Both the position numbers and the translations under genes were made by a program. Below, in pieces: positions 20,986-30,704 of a stretch of DNA of 64,000 nucleotides. Numbering within the stretch: the first letter of the stretch is position 1; the number at the start of each line of letters is the position of its first letter. Location of the stretch: assembly GCA_012845835.1 (NCBI GenBank), contig JABAKD010000007.1:10389665-10453664 (forward strand). The letters are read 5' to 3'. Below the pieces are notes generated by a model. That model saw nothing but the letters and a program-made list of their open reading frames with translations. It was not told where the DNA came from and did not search any database. The stretch comes from Undaria pinnatifida. Lineage: Eukaryota > Sar > Phaeophyceae > Laminariales > Alariaceae.

Positions 20986-21168
20986 TTTTTTGGCGTGCCG
21001 TAGCTATTGTAGCCATTCCTTTTGCGGATTCACATCGCGAAGTTATATGGGCACGGAAGCTTAAGACCGCGAAGAAACAGTGGGGTAACTCGCGCGAGTG
21101 ACCCCGACCCACTGAAAGAAAATGCCCTCAAAAAGCCAACAAAACCCCGGTACCGTAGCTTTGGCCGA
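20986..21168 (-). mobile_element. Family C element, partial
   Basis: The minus-orientation blocks are TTTTGCGGATTCACATCGCG, GCTTAAGACCGCGAAG, CTCGCGCGAGTGACCCCGAC, CCACTGAAAGAAAATGCCC and CCCCGGTACCGTAGC. The distal half is missing or diverged. Confidence 0.65.
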
Positions 21169-21229
21169 CAGGTCTCCATTTGAGAAGCCGAACAAAACTG
21201 AGTGATACCTCTATACTATTAATCTAATA

Positions 21230-22110
21230 GAATATTTTGTCCTTGCGCCGTTTATCTTGGGACAAAGAAGAAGAAGAAAGTCATGAGCGCGGTACGAAAC
21301 GAATAAAAGTACACACTTCTGGTTTATATCAACGGAAAGGAATAGTCAGCTCGTAGGGGACACACGCAGAGAGAGAACAAAAATGGCCCAACGTAATCCA
21401 GAAAGCAGATGCAGCGAGCCACGAATCTTCACAGAAAGGAAGCATCAGAGTGCAGACAGATGTATACACCAGGAGAGGAGCAACCAGCGCGCAACACAAG
21501 GAGGCGAAAGAACCCGAGCAGACCTCTGCCCAGGATTTAATTGCGAAGGAAAGAAAACGTGCCTGTTCGCCATAACAAATATGCGCAGAAACGATATACG
21601 CGTATACAGTCTATGCGCGATTGGTGGCGTTAGAATAAACCAAAAGGGGTCATGGGACAGGGACACGAATCGAGAAGGAAGATCTAGAGCACACGTACAC
21701 AAAAATCAAAAATGATTAGTCCACACGTACAGTCACCAGAAAAATATGTGTCGACCTTTCTTAGGATTCCGCTCAGGAAGAATCTGCGCGCAGACCGATA
21801 CAGAACCGATAGAAAAAAATAGCACGGAGCAAAATATGGGGAATTTTGCGAAGTTAGGAACGAACACCAGGTAAACGAGAAAGAAGAACCAGTTCACAAC
21901 GAAGCACATACACACAAGTGTGGATAGCCCAGCCGCGTTTTGTCTCGCGACTTAAACAAGGAGCAAGTAATTCATTGAGCGTGCCAGTAAACCGATGAAA
22001 AATCGTAAGGAGGACCAGCCAGCGCAGACGGGCCCAGACGCAGAGAAAATAGTAGTTCGCGCGCTCCTAGTCTCGAACAACTATTACAACGAGCAAGTAG
22101 ATAAGCTCTC
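21230..22110 (+). repeat. A-rich dispersed repeat domain M (third block)
   Basis: It shares CAGCGAGCCACGAATC, CATCAGAGTGCAGACAG, CCAGCGCGCAACACAAGG and GTCATGAGCGCG with the M blocks at 16.7-17.6 kb and 20.3-20.6 kb. The 110-codon frame at 21383-21715 reads a polar, motif-free peptide. Confidence 0.4.
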
Positions 22111-22146
22111 CAGGAAACATCGGCAAGCACGTAGAGAAACACTGGC

Positions 22147-22161
22147 AGACAGACAGAAGGA

Positions 22162-22258
<97 letters not shown>

Positions 22259-22275
22259 GGCAGACAGACGGACAG
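22147..22275 (+). repeat. (GACA)n microsatellite
   Basis: About 30 GACA units with a few GACG, GGCA and GAAG interruptions at the edges. Confidence 0.95.
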
Positions 22276-22529
22276 ATACAACACAAGCCAGCGTGCAAAC
22301 CTAAACCAGGGAGACAATACCGGGGCAGGAGTCGCACGCTGCGATAGCGGAGCGGAAGCGTTGAGCGCTCAGCATCTATTTCCCAAAGGTATTGCTTGGC
22401 TGTGAGGGGTTTGAGGTATAAAGCTGCCTAGGTGAGGAGCTTCAGAAGACGTAAGTTGAATCCCTGCCATGGCATGTATCCGGATATAGCTCGAAGTCAA
22501 GTCATACACTGGTATCGTCAAGCCTACTA

Positions 22530-23050
22530 CCTGGCATATCACACGCATACAAATCATACAATCAGACATGGGCCAAGGCTACGATGAGTTATAGCGTTGT
22601 ACCTCTCCCTGCTGCCTGGGAGTCATTCTGCGGTAGCCCCGAACTTTTCTTAAACGAGAGGATGCCGGTTTTGAAACCAGCTCCCGGCCGTATCCCTTGG
22701 AATACATACGGTGCTCATCGCCAACCCTACGTCATCGTTCGATAGTCCTTTGCAGACCATAACACACACACGAAGAGGCATGTTTTTCATCCTCTAGCGT
22801 CCTTCCTCGTGTTGAACACGCATGAAACGTCCGTTGAACAAAATCGATGGTCTTGGTGGGAGGCTATTGTAGAATCAGTCCTGGTATGAAACGCGCATAC
22901 AAATAACACAATCCGCCACGGGCCAAGGCTGCAGTATTACAGTAATGTACCTCTCCCTCTACCACTTACTTGGTGTATCACGCGCAGACGAAAAATGCAA
23001 TCAGGTATGGAGCAAGGCTACAGTATTGTAGTTCTACAACCCCCTCATTT
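22530..23050 (+). repeat. Family F tandem repeat (about 95 bp) interrupted by family B
   Basis: Three units carry ATCACACGCATACAAATCAT, CAATCAGACATGGGCCAAGG, CTACGATGAG or CTGCAGTATTAC, and GTACCTCTCCCT. They lie at about 22535, 22882 and 22974. The first two are pushed apart by the family B copy at 22620-22880. Confidence 0.65.
22620..22880 (+). mobile_element. Family B MITE, copy 3
   Basis: The left end GAGTCATTCTGCGGTAGCCC and right end GGCTATTGTAGAATCAGTC are the clearest B termini. The interior has GAAACCAGCTCCCGGCCGTA and CCTACGTCATCGTTCGATAG, then TTCCTCGTGTTGAACACG. It sits inside the F tandem repeat. Confidence 0.85.
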
Positions 23051-23747
23051 CACGAACGTGCATAGACTGCTCGTATATAGTGTAATGGTTTTGCACCTCA
23101 TTAAAGGACGAACTAAGCGCCTTTGTAACTACAAACTCGGTTTTTAGGAAATATTACTTAGAGCTACCGTAGGAAGGGGTTTGGGGCTCCAAAGGGGTTA
23201 CACTGATTAGACAACGCAGCGCCACAAGCAGTTCCCCCTGCTGTGCATGTCACGAAACGAAAGCCAATCTGTCATGAGATGGACGGGGCAGCCACTTGCG
23301 CAGGCGATTCTTTGACACTGAAAACACGAGCCCCTTAACGCCTTTACCACTGGAAAACCGTTATTTGGGGAAATTATTTGCAATTAGTGTAGGAAGGAGC
23401 TTGTCAATTTTAATGAAGTTAACATACCCTCTCTAGACAGTGCCCTCTCGGTCGACGTTGCACTCTGAAAACACCCACGCACGATCGAGTCAACTACTGT
23501 CGTGCAGGGGTTGCCTTGATCATAACGTTGGGCGGGAGTTGCAAGGAGCTGCCATGGACGCGGCAGAGGAGGAGTAGCAACCAGGCACCGGGCATCAAAT
23601 ATCGTTGTGTTTGCGAGTTGTAGACTGCCCCATGAGGGATGACACGCACTACTCTCTGGGGCTCTGAGCATCCCAACTCATGACGCACTCACCAATGCTT
23701 CGGTAGTGCAGTATCACACCGCCTTTTTCACGGAAAATGTGAGGCCA
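23050..23747. other. Unassigned stretch
   Basis: A CACTGGAAAAC/TTAACG segment near 23335-23350 weakly resembles one at 16860, without clear extension. No gene is recognised. Confidence 0.35.
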
Positions 23748-23832
23748 CGGTCTCGACACGGTCTCGACACGGTCTCGACACGATCTCGACACGGTCTCGA
23801 CACGATCTCGACACGGTCTCGACACGGTCTCT
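23748..23832 (+). repeat. 11-bp minisatellite (GTCTCGACACG)n
   Basis: Seven to eight units of GTCTCGACACG or ATCTCGACACG. The open frame across it reads an Arg-Ser-Arg-His-Gly-Leu-Asp repeat and is an artefact. Confidence 0.9.
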
Positions 23833-23939
23833 CGAGTGGAGCCCAGCTGTTCCTATTTAGCTTCGAGGAGGAGCGTAATAAGTTCATGTCGGCCAGTGAC
23901 GCGTAACCTAAACCACGAACGATCGAGACTCTGCCAGAC

Positions 23940-24352
23940 CAAGGCTACGGTATTAGCAGGGGGATGTTACGACGGTGCTATGATGATGCTATGATGATGC
24001 TATGATATATCTCTGTTTCCACTGCTGGATTAGAGCCAATTCACCACTCGCACAAGTGACACTGCGTACACCTCACCGACGAAACGATTTTTTAGCTGAT
24101 TTTCTTTGCACAGCGTAGGTACCCATTCCATCGTGCGTTCATATCGCGAAACAAAGTAGCACAAAAACTTTACATCGCAAAGGGACAGCGGGGTCACTGG
24201 CGCGAGTAACCTCGAGCCACCTGAAAACAAGACGCCAAACGGCACCCCGCCTGAAGTATTTTTGGTCGGCAAGGTACAGGGGAGCCGCTCGCGCGAGTTG
24301 CTCCGATTCGCTCCAACAATGCGATTCTAAAGGTGACTCAAATACCGTAGGA
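23940..24352 (-). mobile_element. Family C element, best full-length copy
   Basis: This copy is about 410 bp with inverted ends: AAGGCTACGGTATTAGC on the left and CAAATACCGTAG on the right. Near the left end GGGGGATGTTACGACGG is followed by three tandem GATGCTATGAT units. Then come CGTACACCTCACCGACGAAA, a GGTCACTGGCGCGAGTAACC palindrome variant and a second CCGCTCGCGCGAG site. Having two palindrome sites may reflect an internal duplication. Confidence 0.8.
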
Positions 24353-25465
24353 GTAACCAGGATCTACTCCCCCTATCACGTATCTGCAAAACACGTGCGG
24401 GTACATCTGGGAGACCTCAACGCAGGCAATCAGTGGATATTATATACTCGAAGAAGGAAGAAAAATCGTAGCACTAAATGGACGGAGGGAGACCGACATA
24501 GCAAGAATTAAGGTAACAGCCCTCGACCTCTTCTGCCTTTTCTTGTCCACAATAGCAGCAAACGCATAGGTCTGGAGCAAAACACAAGCTTGCACGCTTC
24601 AGTACCACAGTGCGTTTAATACATATTTGTATGTAGTTTTCCATTTGAAAACGTGCAGAGTGAGCACCAATAACGGCAAACACCAACGGAAATCAGGAGG
24701 TTAAGGTCACTGCGACGAGTACAAATAATCGTGGACGTACGACGCCCCAACACCGCTTGACGTACAAAGTACCACATGATCAATTGCAGGGGGTCCGCAT
24801 GTCTTCAAAGAGCGAACGCGCGCGACCGGACCATGACGAATCTTGCAAAGAAAAGAGGAATACCGACACTTGAATTGATAGCACTCAAAGCTGGCGTATT
24901 TGAAACATTATAGGAATAACACCACCTAAACCTATACTAGACGCGATATTTTTTTGTTTGTTTGTCCTGTAGCCGTATGGCCTGTGATGGGAGGCGGGCG
25001 GGGCTTTATACGCGGGAGGGGGGGCGGTTAAACGGAGGAGAGGTCGCAAAAACGAATATGAGAACTTGCTGCACGCGTGATGCTAGTAGGCGATGATGGG
25101 GGCGGCGAGGAGGGGGGGGGGGGGGGGGGGGGGAGGATGACGGAAACTTGTGGAGACCATATAAATGATCGGAGCTACTGCATGGATGGCTCGAAAGGTA
25201 AAGAGGTCATACAACCTATCAGGTAGCGCAGAACCCTGGCGGCTACTCATTTTCGGTGGGCGGAGGGCGACGGACGGAGGTGGGTGGTGGTGGTGGGTGG
25301 AGGGGTTGTTAGGGAGAGCGGGGGGGGGGAGGGGGGGGGGGGGGGCGGAGGAGGTGGATGGGCGCAAAATATTCTACCTAGCGAAATGCGGATGGCCAAT
25401 ATTCCAAGATAGAGTTTGATGCCACGGATGGGAGAACAAGGCTAGAGAAGCGGGGTATAATCTCT
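24353..25465. other. Unassigned stretch with G-rich homopolymers
   Basis: Long G runs lie at about 25110-25132 and 25320-25345, with GGT/GGA-rich DNA between them. No family match or gene. Proline-rich and tryptophan-rich frames here are composition artefacts. Confidence 0.45.
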
Positions 25466-25469
25466 TTCA

Positions 25470-25822
25470 CTGCCGGATGCGACTCAGAGGGGTACCCCCT
25501 GTTTTTTCACCACTACTGGGTCTGTCTGTGCTATTATCATATAGTATCATACTATCATACTCGCGGCAGTGACTATGTACCTCACAGACAAAGACACGTT
25601 CGTTCCGGGCGGATTTTGTTTCGGTGCAGCGTAGTAGCTAGCCATATCCCTTTTCGTATAAAATACCGAGATTGATGTTTAAAAAGCATAGCGAAAACCT
25701 GTCTGTGACCGCAAGGAACAGGGATGGGTCACTCGCGCGAGTGACACCGAGGGAGCCACTGAAAAGAAATGTGCCCACAAGGGGGTAAAACAACGTAACC
25801 CCCCCTACCGTACCACCATTGA
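25470..25822 (-). mobile_element. Family C element, minus orientation
   Basis: Blocks: CACTGCCGGATGCGACTCAG, an ATCATA-rich short stretch (25535-25562), GTACCTCACAGACAAAG, GACCGCAAGGAACAGGG, GTCACTCGCGCGAGTGACAC and AACCCCCCCTACCGTACCAC. A second C copy follows head-to-tail. Confidence 0.75.
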
Positions 25823-26035
25823 TCGCGCACGAGAGACTTTGTACCTCACCAAAAATCATACATTAGGCTCGATTCGTTTGGCGCAGAGCGTAGCTAGCCA
25901 CGCCGTTGCTGATTCACATCGCTAAATTCGATGTGAAAGAACGATTAAGACCGCAAGTGAACCGGGGAATCACTCGCGCGAGTGATCCCGAGCCACCTGT
26001 GAAACAAAGCCGTCAACGGCACACCCCCCGGGGTC
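25823..26035 (-). mobile_element. Family C element, second of a tandem pair
   Basis: It carries TTTGTACCTCACCAAAAATC, GCGTAGCTAGCCACGCC, GACCGCAAGTGAACCGGGG, ATCACTCGCGCGAGTGATCC and GAGCCACCTGTG. The palindrome has compensatory changes: both arms changed from GTCACTC to ATCACTC, so pairing is kept. Confidence 0.7.
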
Positions 26036-26825
26036 GGGAGCAACAAAACCGTGGTGTTGCTAGTACGTTAATGAAATAAGATAATAGATAATAGCACCAA
26101 AACAATCACTGTCCAAAGTCGGCATCGGGACGACCTCCTTATTCTGAGCATGCGCGAAAGCACGCTTTCTTTTATGTTGTTGCACTATTTTGTTTCGATC
26201 CTCTTGAACATGGTTTCGCTAATATAGTGCACGCCTACTTCCCGCACGCGCACGGTTACCGTTTAAGTCATTCCATGTGCTCGGTGTACTATAGCATCAC
26301 AACGCCCGCCTCCACCGCAGCCAATATCTCCTAACACTCAAGGCCAAGGGGGTCAACTTTTTCATACAACTTTGGCGTGACTATGCTACCACGAGGCTTC
26401 CCTATTTTTTTAAAAAATTTTGTTCTTCTGCTGAGTGTGCTTGTGGATCGAAACGTTTTTTAAAACGGGCCCGGTACCGTACGATAAGTTTAACGTACTA
26501 TCCTTTTGTTTGTAGCGCCTTGAAGCGACGGCAGGGGAGGAGTAGCACGTCACAACAGGTGTACCTCAACGTTGAACCGACAGGTCGTCAGCTGCCCACA
26601 AGAGTTTGTTTGGCCCTCTCGACGTTCTCCATGGAAGAGGGGAGGTACTTACCGGTCAAGGGGCCGCGTGGTTGTGCATCCCACGGCCCAGCTTCAACCA
26701 CGGGGTTGCGAATGGCTTGATTTTCCAACCCTGGTCCTGGCCCCGTATCACGCGAAGCGAAAGCAAACATGGAAGCAGAAGAAGCGAGATCTACGGTTGG
26801 GTTGAGGTATCCCTTTGTTCAGTAC
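26036..26825. other. Unassigned stretch
   Basis: No recognised repeat or gene. Overlapping frames at 26520-26911 have no motif. Confidence 0.35.
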
Positions 26826-27062
26826 CGGGTACTGAGGAACTCGCACGAGCGACTCCGTACCTTGCCCACACAAAATCGCTTTATATAGGGGATTCGCTTG
26901 GCGCGGCGTAGACAACCCGGTCCACTACATGGTTTGATGCCCCAAAGTTGAAACAGCTCGAAAGCTTAAGACCACACCGGAATAGCGGGGATACCAGCGA
27001 GAGTGCACCTCCTGAGAGTTACTTCGAAACCAAATACCAAAATTGACCCCCCCCCCCCCCTG
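26826..27062 (-). mobile_element. Family C element, diverged
   Basis: GAGGAACTCGCACGAGCGAC, TCCGTACCTTGCCCACAC, GATTCGCTTGGCGCGGCGTA, GCTTAAGACCACACCGG and a decayed palindrome (ACCAGCGAGAGTGCAC) precede a C homopolymer at 27048-27060. Confidence 0.55.
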
Positions 27063-27169
27063 CCTGCTGTTGCTTTGGTCAGCCACAACTAAGGTTCACT
27101 CCGGGACTATATAATAGTGCATTGCTTGCGGCAATATAACTGTTAACATTTTGTACTACAACGAGGATG

Positions 27170-29225
27170 CAACGCTGGCCCGACCACCAACGATAAAGCC
27201 GGCCACCGTCACTGTCACTCGAGACACCAACCCAATCAAAGAGGGTTCTACGGCTGCGCAGACCTAGGTCCAGCCCGAAGAAACGGGTTGACGTGCGCGT
27301 GATTAGGTTGTATAGTCTTGGCCTCGACTCTGCCTCGTGCGCAATATGGCCAAATGTGGAATCTGACAAACTATCATATAGATTATATGGTACGCCCCAG
27401 ATACCACTTGTCGTTTGTGGCGTTAAATTGGCGGAGAGGAAGAAGTGACACAGGGGAATGGTACATATGATACCCCAGCAGAATAAAACATGAGATTCTT
27501 GTACTTCAACTCTTCGGCACTGACCTGAGCACCAGGATTTAGGCCGACCGCCCGCCCGCTGTCACCGGTGTAACTTCGATCAACCGGTGTAATTGCACTT
27601 GGTTTCTAAATCCCAACGCAATACATCGAACATGGAATCAGACAAGCAACTACCATACCCTACGTTCCACGTACAATCTAGATTGTGGCACCAGATTAAC
27701 GAAGGAAGAGAAGGGGCGTAGATTGGGTACACGATACACGATTTCCCCGTAGGCCACGCTTGAAATCGTTGAACTTCAGTACGAACGGACCGGTAAGCTA
27801 CGTAGTTGGGCAACCCGCCGCCAGTCGTTGGATGGGAACCGCCACCGAGGGCAGTGTGGCTGTACAGACCTCGGTTTAGCTTCGTAAAAAAAGTTAACAG
27901 TATACTTTGCTTAATCAAACCCTAGCTCTGCCTCGTAGTCAAAACGAAAACAACATAGATTCAGACAAATGCAACAACTCTTTTATTCGTGACGCGTTGG
28001 CTGTGTCACCTAGTCGATAGAGGGGAAAAGGAGGGTATGCAGCAGTAGTAGTAACAGAGGGAAGGGGGAAAATCTCCGGGGAGGAAGCCTTTCACAACAC
28101 GTTGTACGCCAGCACGAACGGACCGGCATCAACGTATTGTTCGACCGTCCGTCTTCAGCCATTGGAGGGGGGGGCCTATCTTCAGGGCTGTATGGCTGTA
28201 CAGATCTCGGTCTAGGTTCGTCAAAGTATTTGAAAAAGTAAACTTGACTGACTCAAATCCTAGCTCTGCCTCGTACGCAATAAACGCAAACATAGAATCA
28301 GAGAAACGCAACAACTATATTATCGTTCCAGGCACTAATTGTTCGTGGCACCTAATCGGCGGAGGATAAAATGGGGTATGCAGTAGCAGAGGGGAGGTCG
28401 ATACCTCCGCGGGAAGCCTTTCAAAACAAACTGCGGCGCCAGCACGAACCGATCGGCATCAACATTGTTAGACCGCCCGCCTTCAAGCGTTTAAGGAGAA
28501 CCCCCATCGAGGGCTGTATGGCTCCACAGACCTCGGTCTAGCCGCGTCTAAATTGTGACTTGAGTGTTATGGATGACCTAATCAAACCCTAGCTGTGCCT
28601 CGTATTCAATAAACGCAATAAAAAGCAGCATCAGACAAGCACACCAACCACATGATTCGTTCCAGGTCTTGACTGTTTGTGGCACCTAAGACAAATGCTC
28701 GGTACGGTACCAGAATGGCCCCTTTTTGGGTATTTTGGTTGCAGTCGCCTGGGGTCACTTTGTGTGAGTGACCACCCTGTTCCTTGCGGTCATAGGCTTT
28801 CGCCATGCTGTTCTTGAAATTCTTTAATGTGTGCATCCCAATGGGATGGTTAGCTACACACTGCGCCAAGCAGTGAAGTACAGTCACTCGTGCGCCAAAT
28901 ACATGGTGAAATAAGTAGTACCCCACCCTTGCCGCAGCCTTGATCCTAAGCGATGGAGGGGGGGGGGAAGGGGGGGGTACGCAGCGAGAGGTAGCAGAGG
29001 GAAGAGGTAAAATGTCTACGCTGGGAAGCCGTCCAAAACAAACTGCGCGTCAAAACGAACGGGCCGGCAGGGCAGCGTCTAGGTTGACCGCCCGCCTTCA
29101 GCCAGTGGAGGGGCACCCTTATCGAGGCGGTTGGGTTGTATCGACCGTTTCGCCTAGCTTCGGCAAAACGGTTCACATTGACTTGAATGACTACTCTCAA
29201 CCTAAACCTCACTAAATAGTTAGAT
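27170..29225 (+). repeat. Family E tandem array, unit about 330 bp
   Basis: Units start CAGCACGAACGGACCGGCAT at 27777, 28110, 28440 and (after an insertion) about 29051. A diverged unit lies near 27171. Each has ACCGCCCGCCTTCAGCC, GAGGGCTGTATGGCTGTACA, GACCTCGGTCTAG, AATCAAACCCTAGCTCTGCC, GAATCAGACAAACGCAACAA and TGTGGCACCTAA. The order is kept and divergence is moderate. No conserved frame is seen across units. Confidence 0.8.
28691..28944 (+). mobile_element. Family C element inserted in an E unit, with CCTAAG flanks
   Basis: The inserted segment starts near GCTCGGTACGGTACCAG and ends GCCGCAGCCTTGAT. The E sequence GGCACCTAAG before it and CCTAAGCGATGG after it share CCTAAG, consistent with a 6-bp target-site duplication. 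The interior has CTGGGGTCACTTTGTGTGAG, TGTTCCTTGCGGTCATAGGC and GGTTAGCTACACACTGCGCC. Confidence 0.75.
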
Positions 29226-29274
29226 GGCCCGCCTTCGCCCATACACCTCCCCACAGGGAGGGTACCCTACCGCA

Positions 29275-29414
29275 TTTTCGACAACATGATTGACACACTC
29301 TTGAAATTATATATACCCTAGCCCTAACCCTAGCCCAATGAAACACAAAAACCAACGTACGGTGAAACCCCTTTCGTCTCGTACATAGTGCGCGTCAACC
29401 ATGTTGTCGAAAAG
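29275..29414. mobile_element. Inverted-repeat element enclosing telomere-like repeat
   Basis: The left arm is TTTTCGACAACATGATTGAC and the right arm is GTCAACCATGTTGTCGAAAA, an almost perfect 20-bp inverted pair. Between them lies ACCCTAGCCCTAACCCTAGC (29315-29335). The element is 140 bp and has no coding content. I saw no second copy of these arms. Confidence 0.7.
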
Positions 29415-29429
29415 TGGCAAGCCCTGCTG

Positions 29430-29830
29430 GGGAGATATATGGCTCCATAGAACTCAGCTTATTGTTTCGGTCAAACGATTGAAAACGAACTTCAAGAAGT
29501 TGACTAAATGTCAAACCGAAGCCTGTAGGAAAGGTCGTCCGCCTTCAGCCATTGGAGGAGACGCACCCCAGCTTCTTACAAAAAATGAAACGCTCCTTCC
29601 AGCCGTGAGATCGAAGATTCGTTTAAACCTTTCTTCGCAAGCTGTGTGTATTACTCCGATCGCGCTTATTACTGGGTGTGTCCTCGTTCAGGATAAGGTC
29701 GGCGACTCCGTTAAGGGTCCGTTAAGGAGTACTGGAATCTCCACGGGTACGTACCATAAACTTCGGCCTAGCCTCGGTAACACGGTTGGCATATACTTGA
29801 CCACATCTATCTCTGTTTCATTTTTTTGCG
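29430..29830 (+). repeat. Family E remnant interrupted by a D end
   Basis: E-like text (GATATATGGCTCCATAGAAC and GTCCGCCTTCAGCCATTGGA) continues to about 29575. A family D end follows at 29596-29720 (CCGTGAGATCGAAGATTCG, CGCAAGCTGTGTGTATTACT, CGATCGCGCTTATTACTGGG). E-like CTTCGGCCTAGCCTCGGTAA then resumes. The 211-codon open frame at 29401-30036 runs through both repeat types and is not a credible gene. Confidence 0.55.
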
Positions 29831-30104
29831 ATCACATAGCCCACGTCTCTAGCAGGAAGGGGCATCGGAACAGACACTGGTTGTGCTGGGTGTATGTTAG
29901 GTGGGTGGAACTACCAGTTCCACGTGAAGAAAGTGTGAAGAACGAACGCACAAATAATCCTAGACTGATCCATGATTACAGGTGGTATGCGGTAGAACAA
30001 GCCCGTCGACTGGATGATGGACATGTGGTAATGTGAGAAAACCAACAAGATCGAACATATATTATCATATAGACTATATTGAAGACTATATTATTTGTAT
30101 TTCT

Positions 30105-30131
30105 TTCTTTTTTTTTTTTTTTTTTTTTTTG
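30105..30131 (+). repeat. Poly-T tract
   Basis: A 25-base T run with one interruption. It could be the reverse of a poly-A tail, but no SINE or LINE body is recognisable on the adjacent side. Confidence 0.7.
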
Positions 30132-30294
30132 ATCCTCCTCCTCCTGGGGATCCGGGTAAAAAAAGCTTAATGCTCCATACACTTTCGTTTGTGTACCAGT
30201 GTTCGTCCATCTGCGGAACGCAGACAACTGTGTCAACCTCGCCCCTCCGGTTTAGTCCACACTATGAGCTTTGTATTTCTCTTTTTATAATGTA

Positions 30295-30580
30295 TTATAA
30301 TATTACACTCCGGCTGCGCGATCGAAGATTTCGTCGAAACCCATCTTTGCAAGTTGTGGGTGACACTCCGCTCACGCGTATTGATGGGTGCGTGTCCTCA
30401 CCAAGGATATAATAGGTCGGCGCTTCCCGCTAGAACTACAGCCGTTAGTGCAGCTTGTACCAAGGTCAACAGGGCGATCCTTATCCATCTGTGTGCGGAG
30501 ACTTGAAGAAAAAATGAAACGATTTTGAGGGGAACAAAATCTGACGGCTGTGGAAGGAAGTAATCATCAGGATATATATC
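30295..30580 (+). mobile_element. Family D terminal region
   Basis: ATTACACTCCGGCTGCGCGA, GAAGATTTCGTCGAAACCCA, GTCCTCACCAAGGATATAAT, GTCAACAGGGCGATCC and AATCTGACGGCTGTGGAAGG follow the D order. The opposite end is absent. Confidence 0.65.
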
Positions 30581-30704
30581 ATGAACATCCCGTAAGTCGT
30601 AAAAAAATATGTACTTCGAAGTATATAGTATTCCCTCTCCACACGGGAAACCTCATGACATGTATGATGTGGCGAATAATGCGGACAGAGCGTGGACGAC
30701 CCAG

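Noticed and set aside
23748-23832. CRISPR-like array of GTCTCGACACG
   Set aside because: Units are contiguous with no spacers.
29401-30036. 211-codon open frame
   Set aside because: It runs through a tandem E remnant and a family D end. The peptide has no domain, and the frame is not conserved in other E or D copies.
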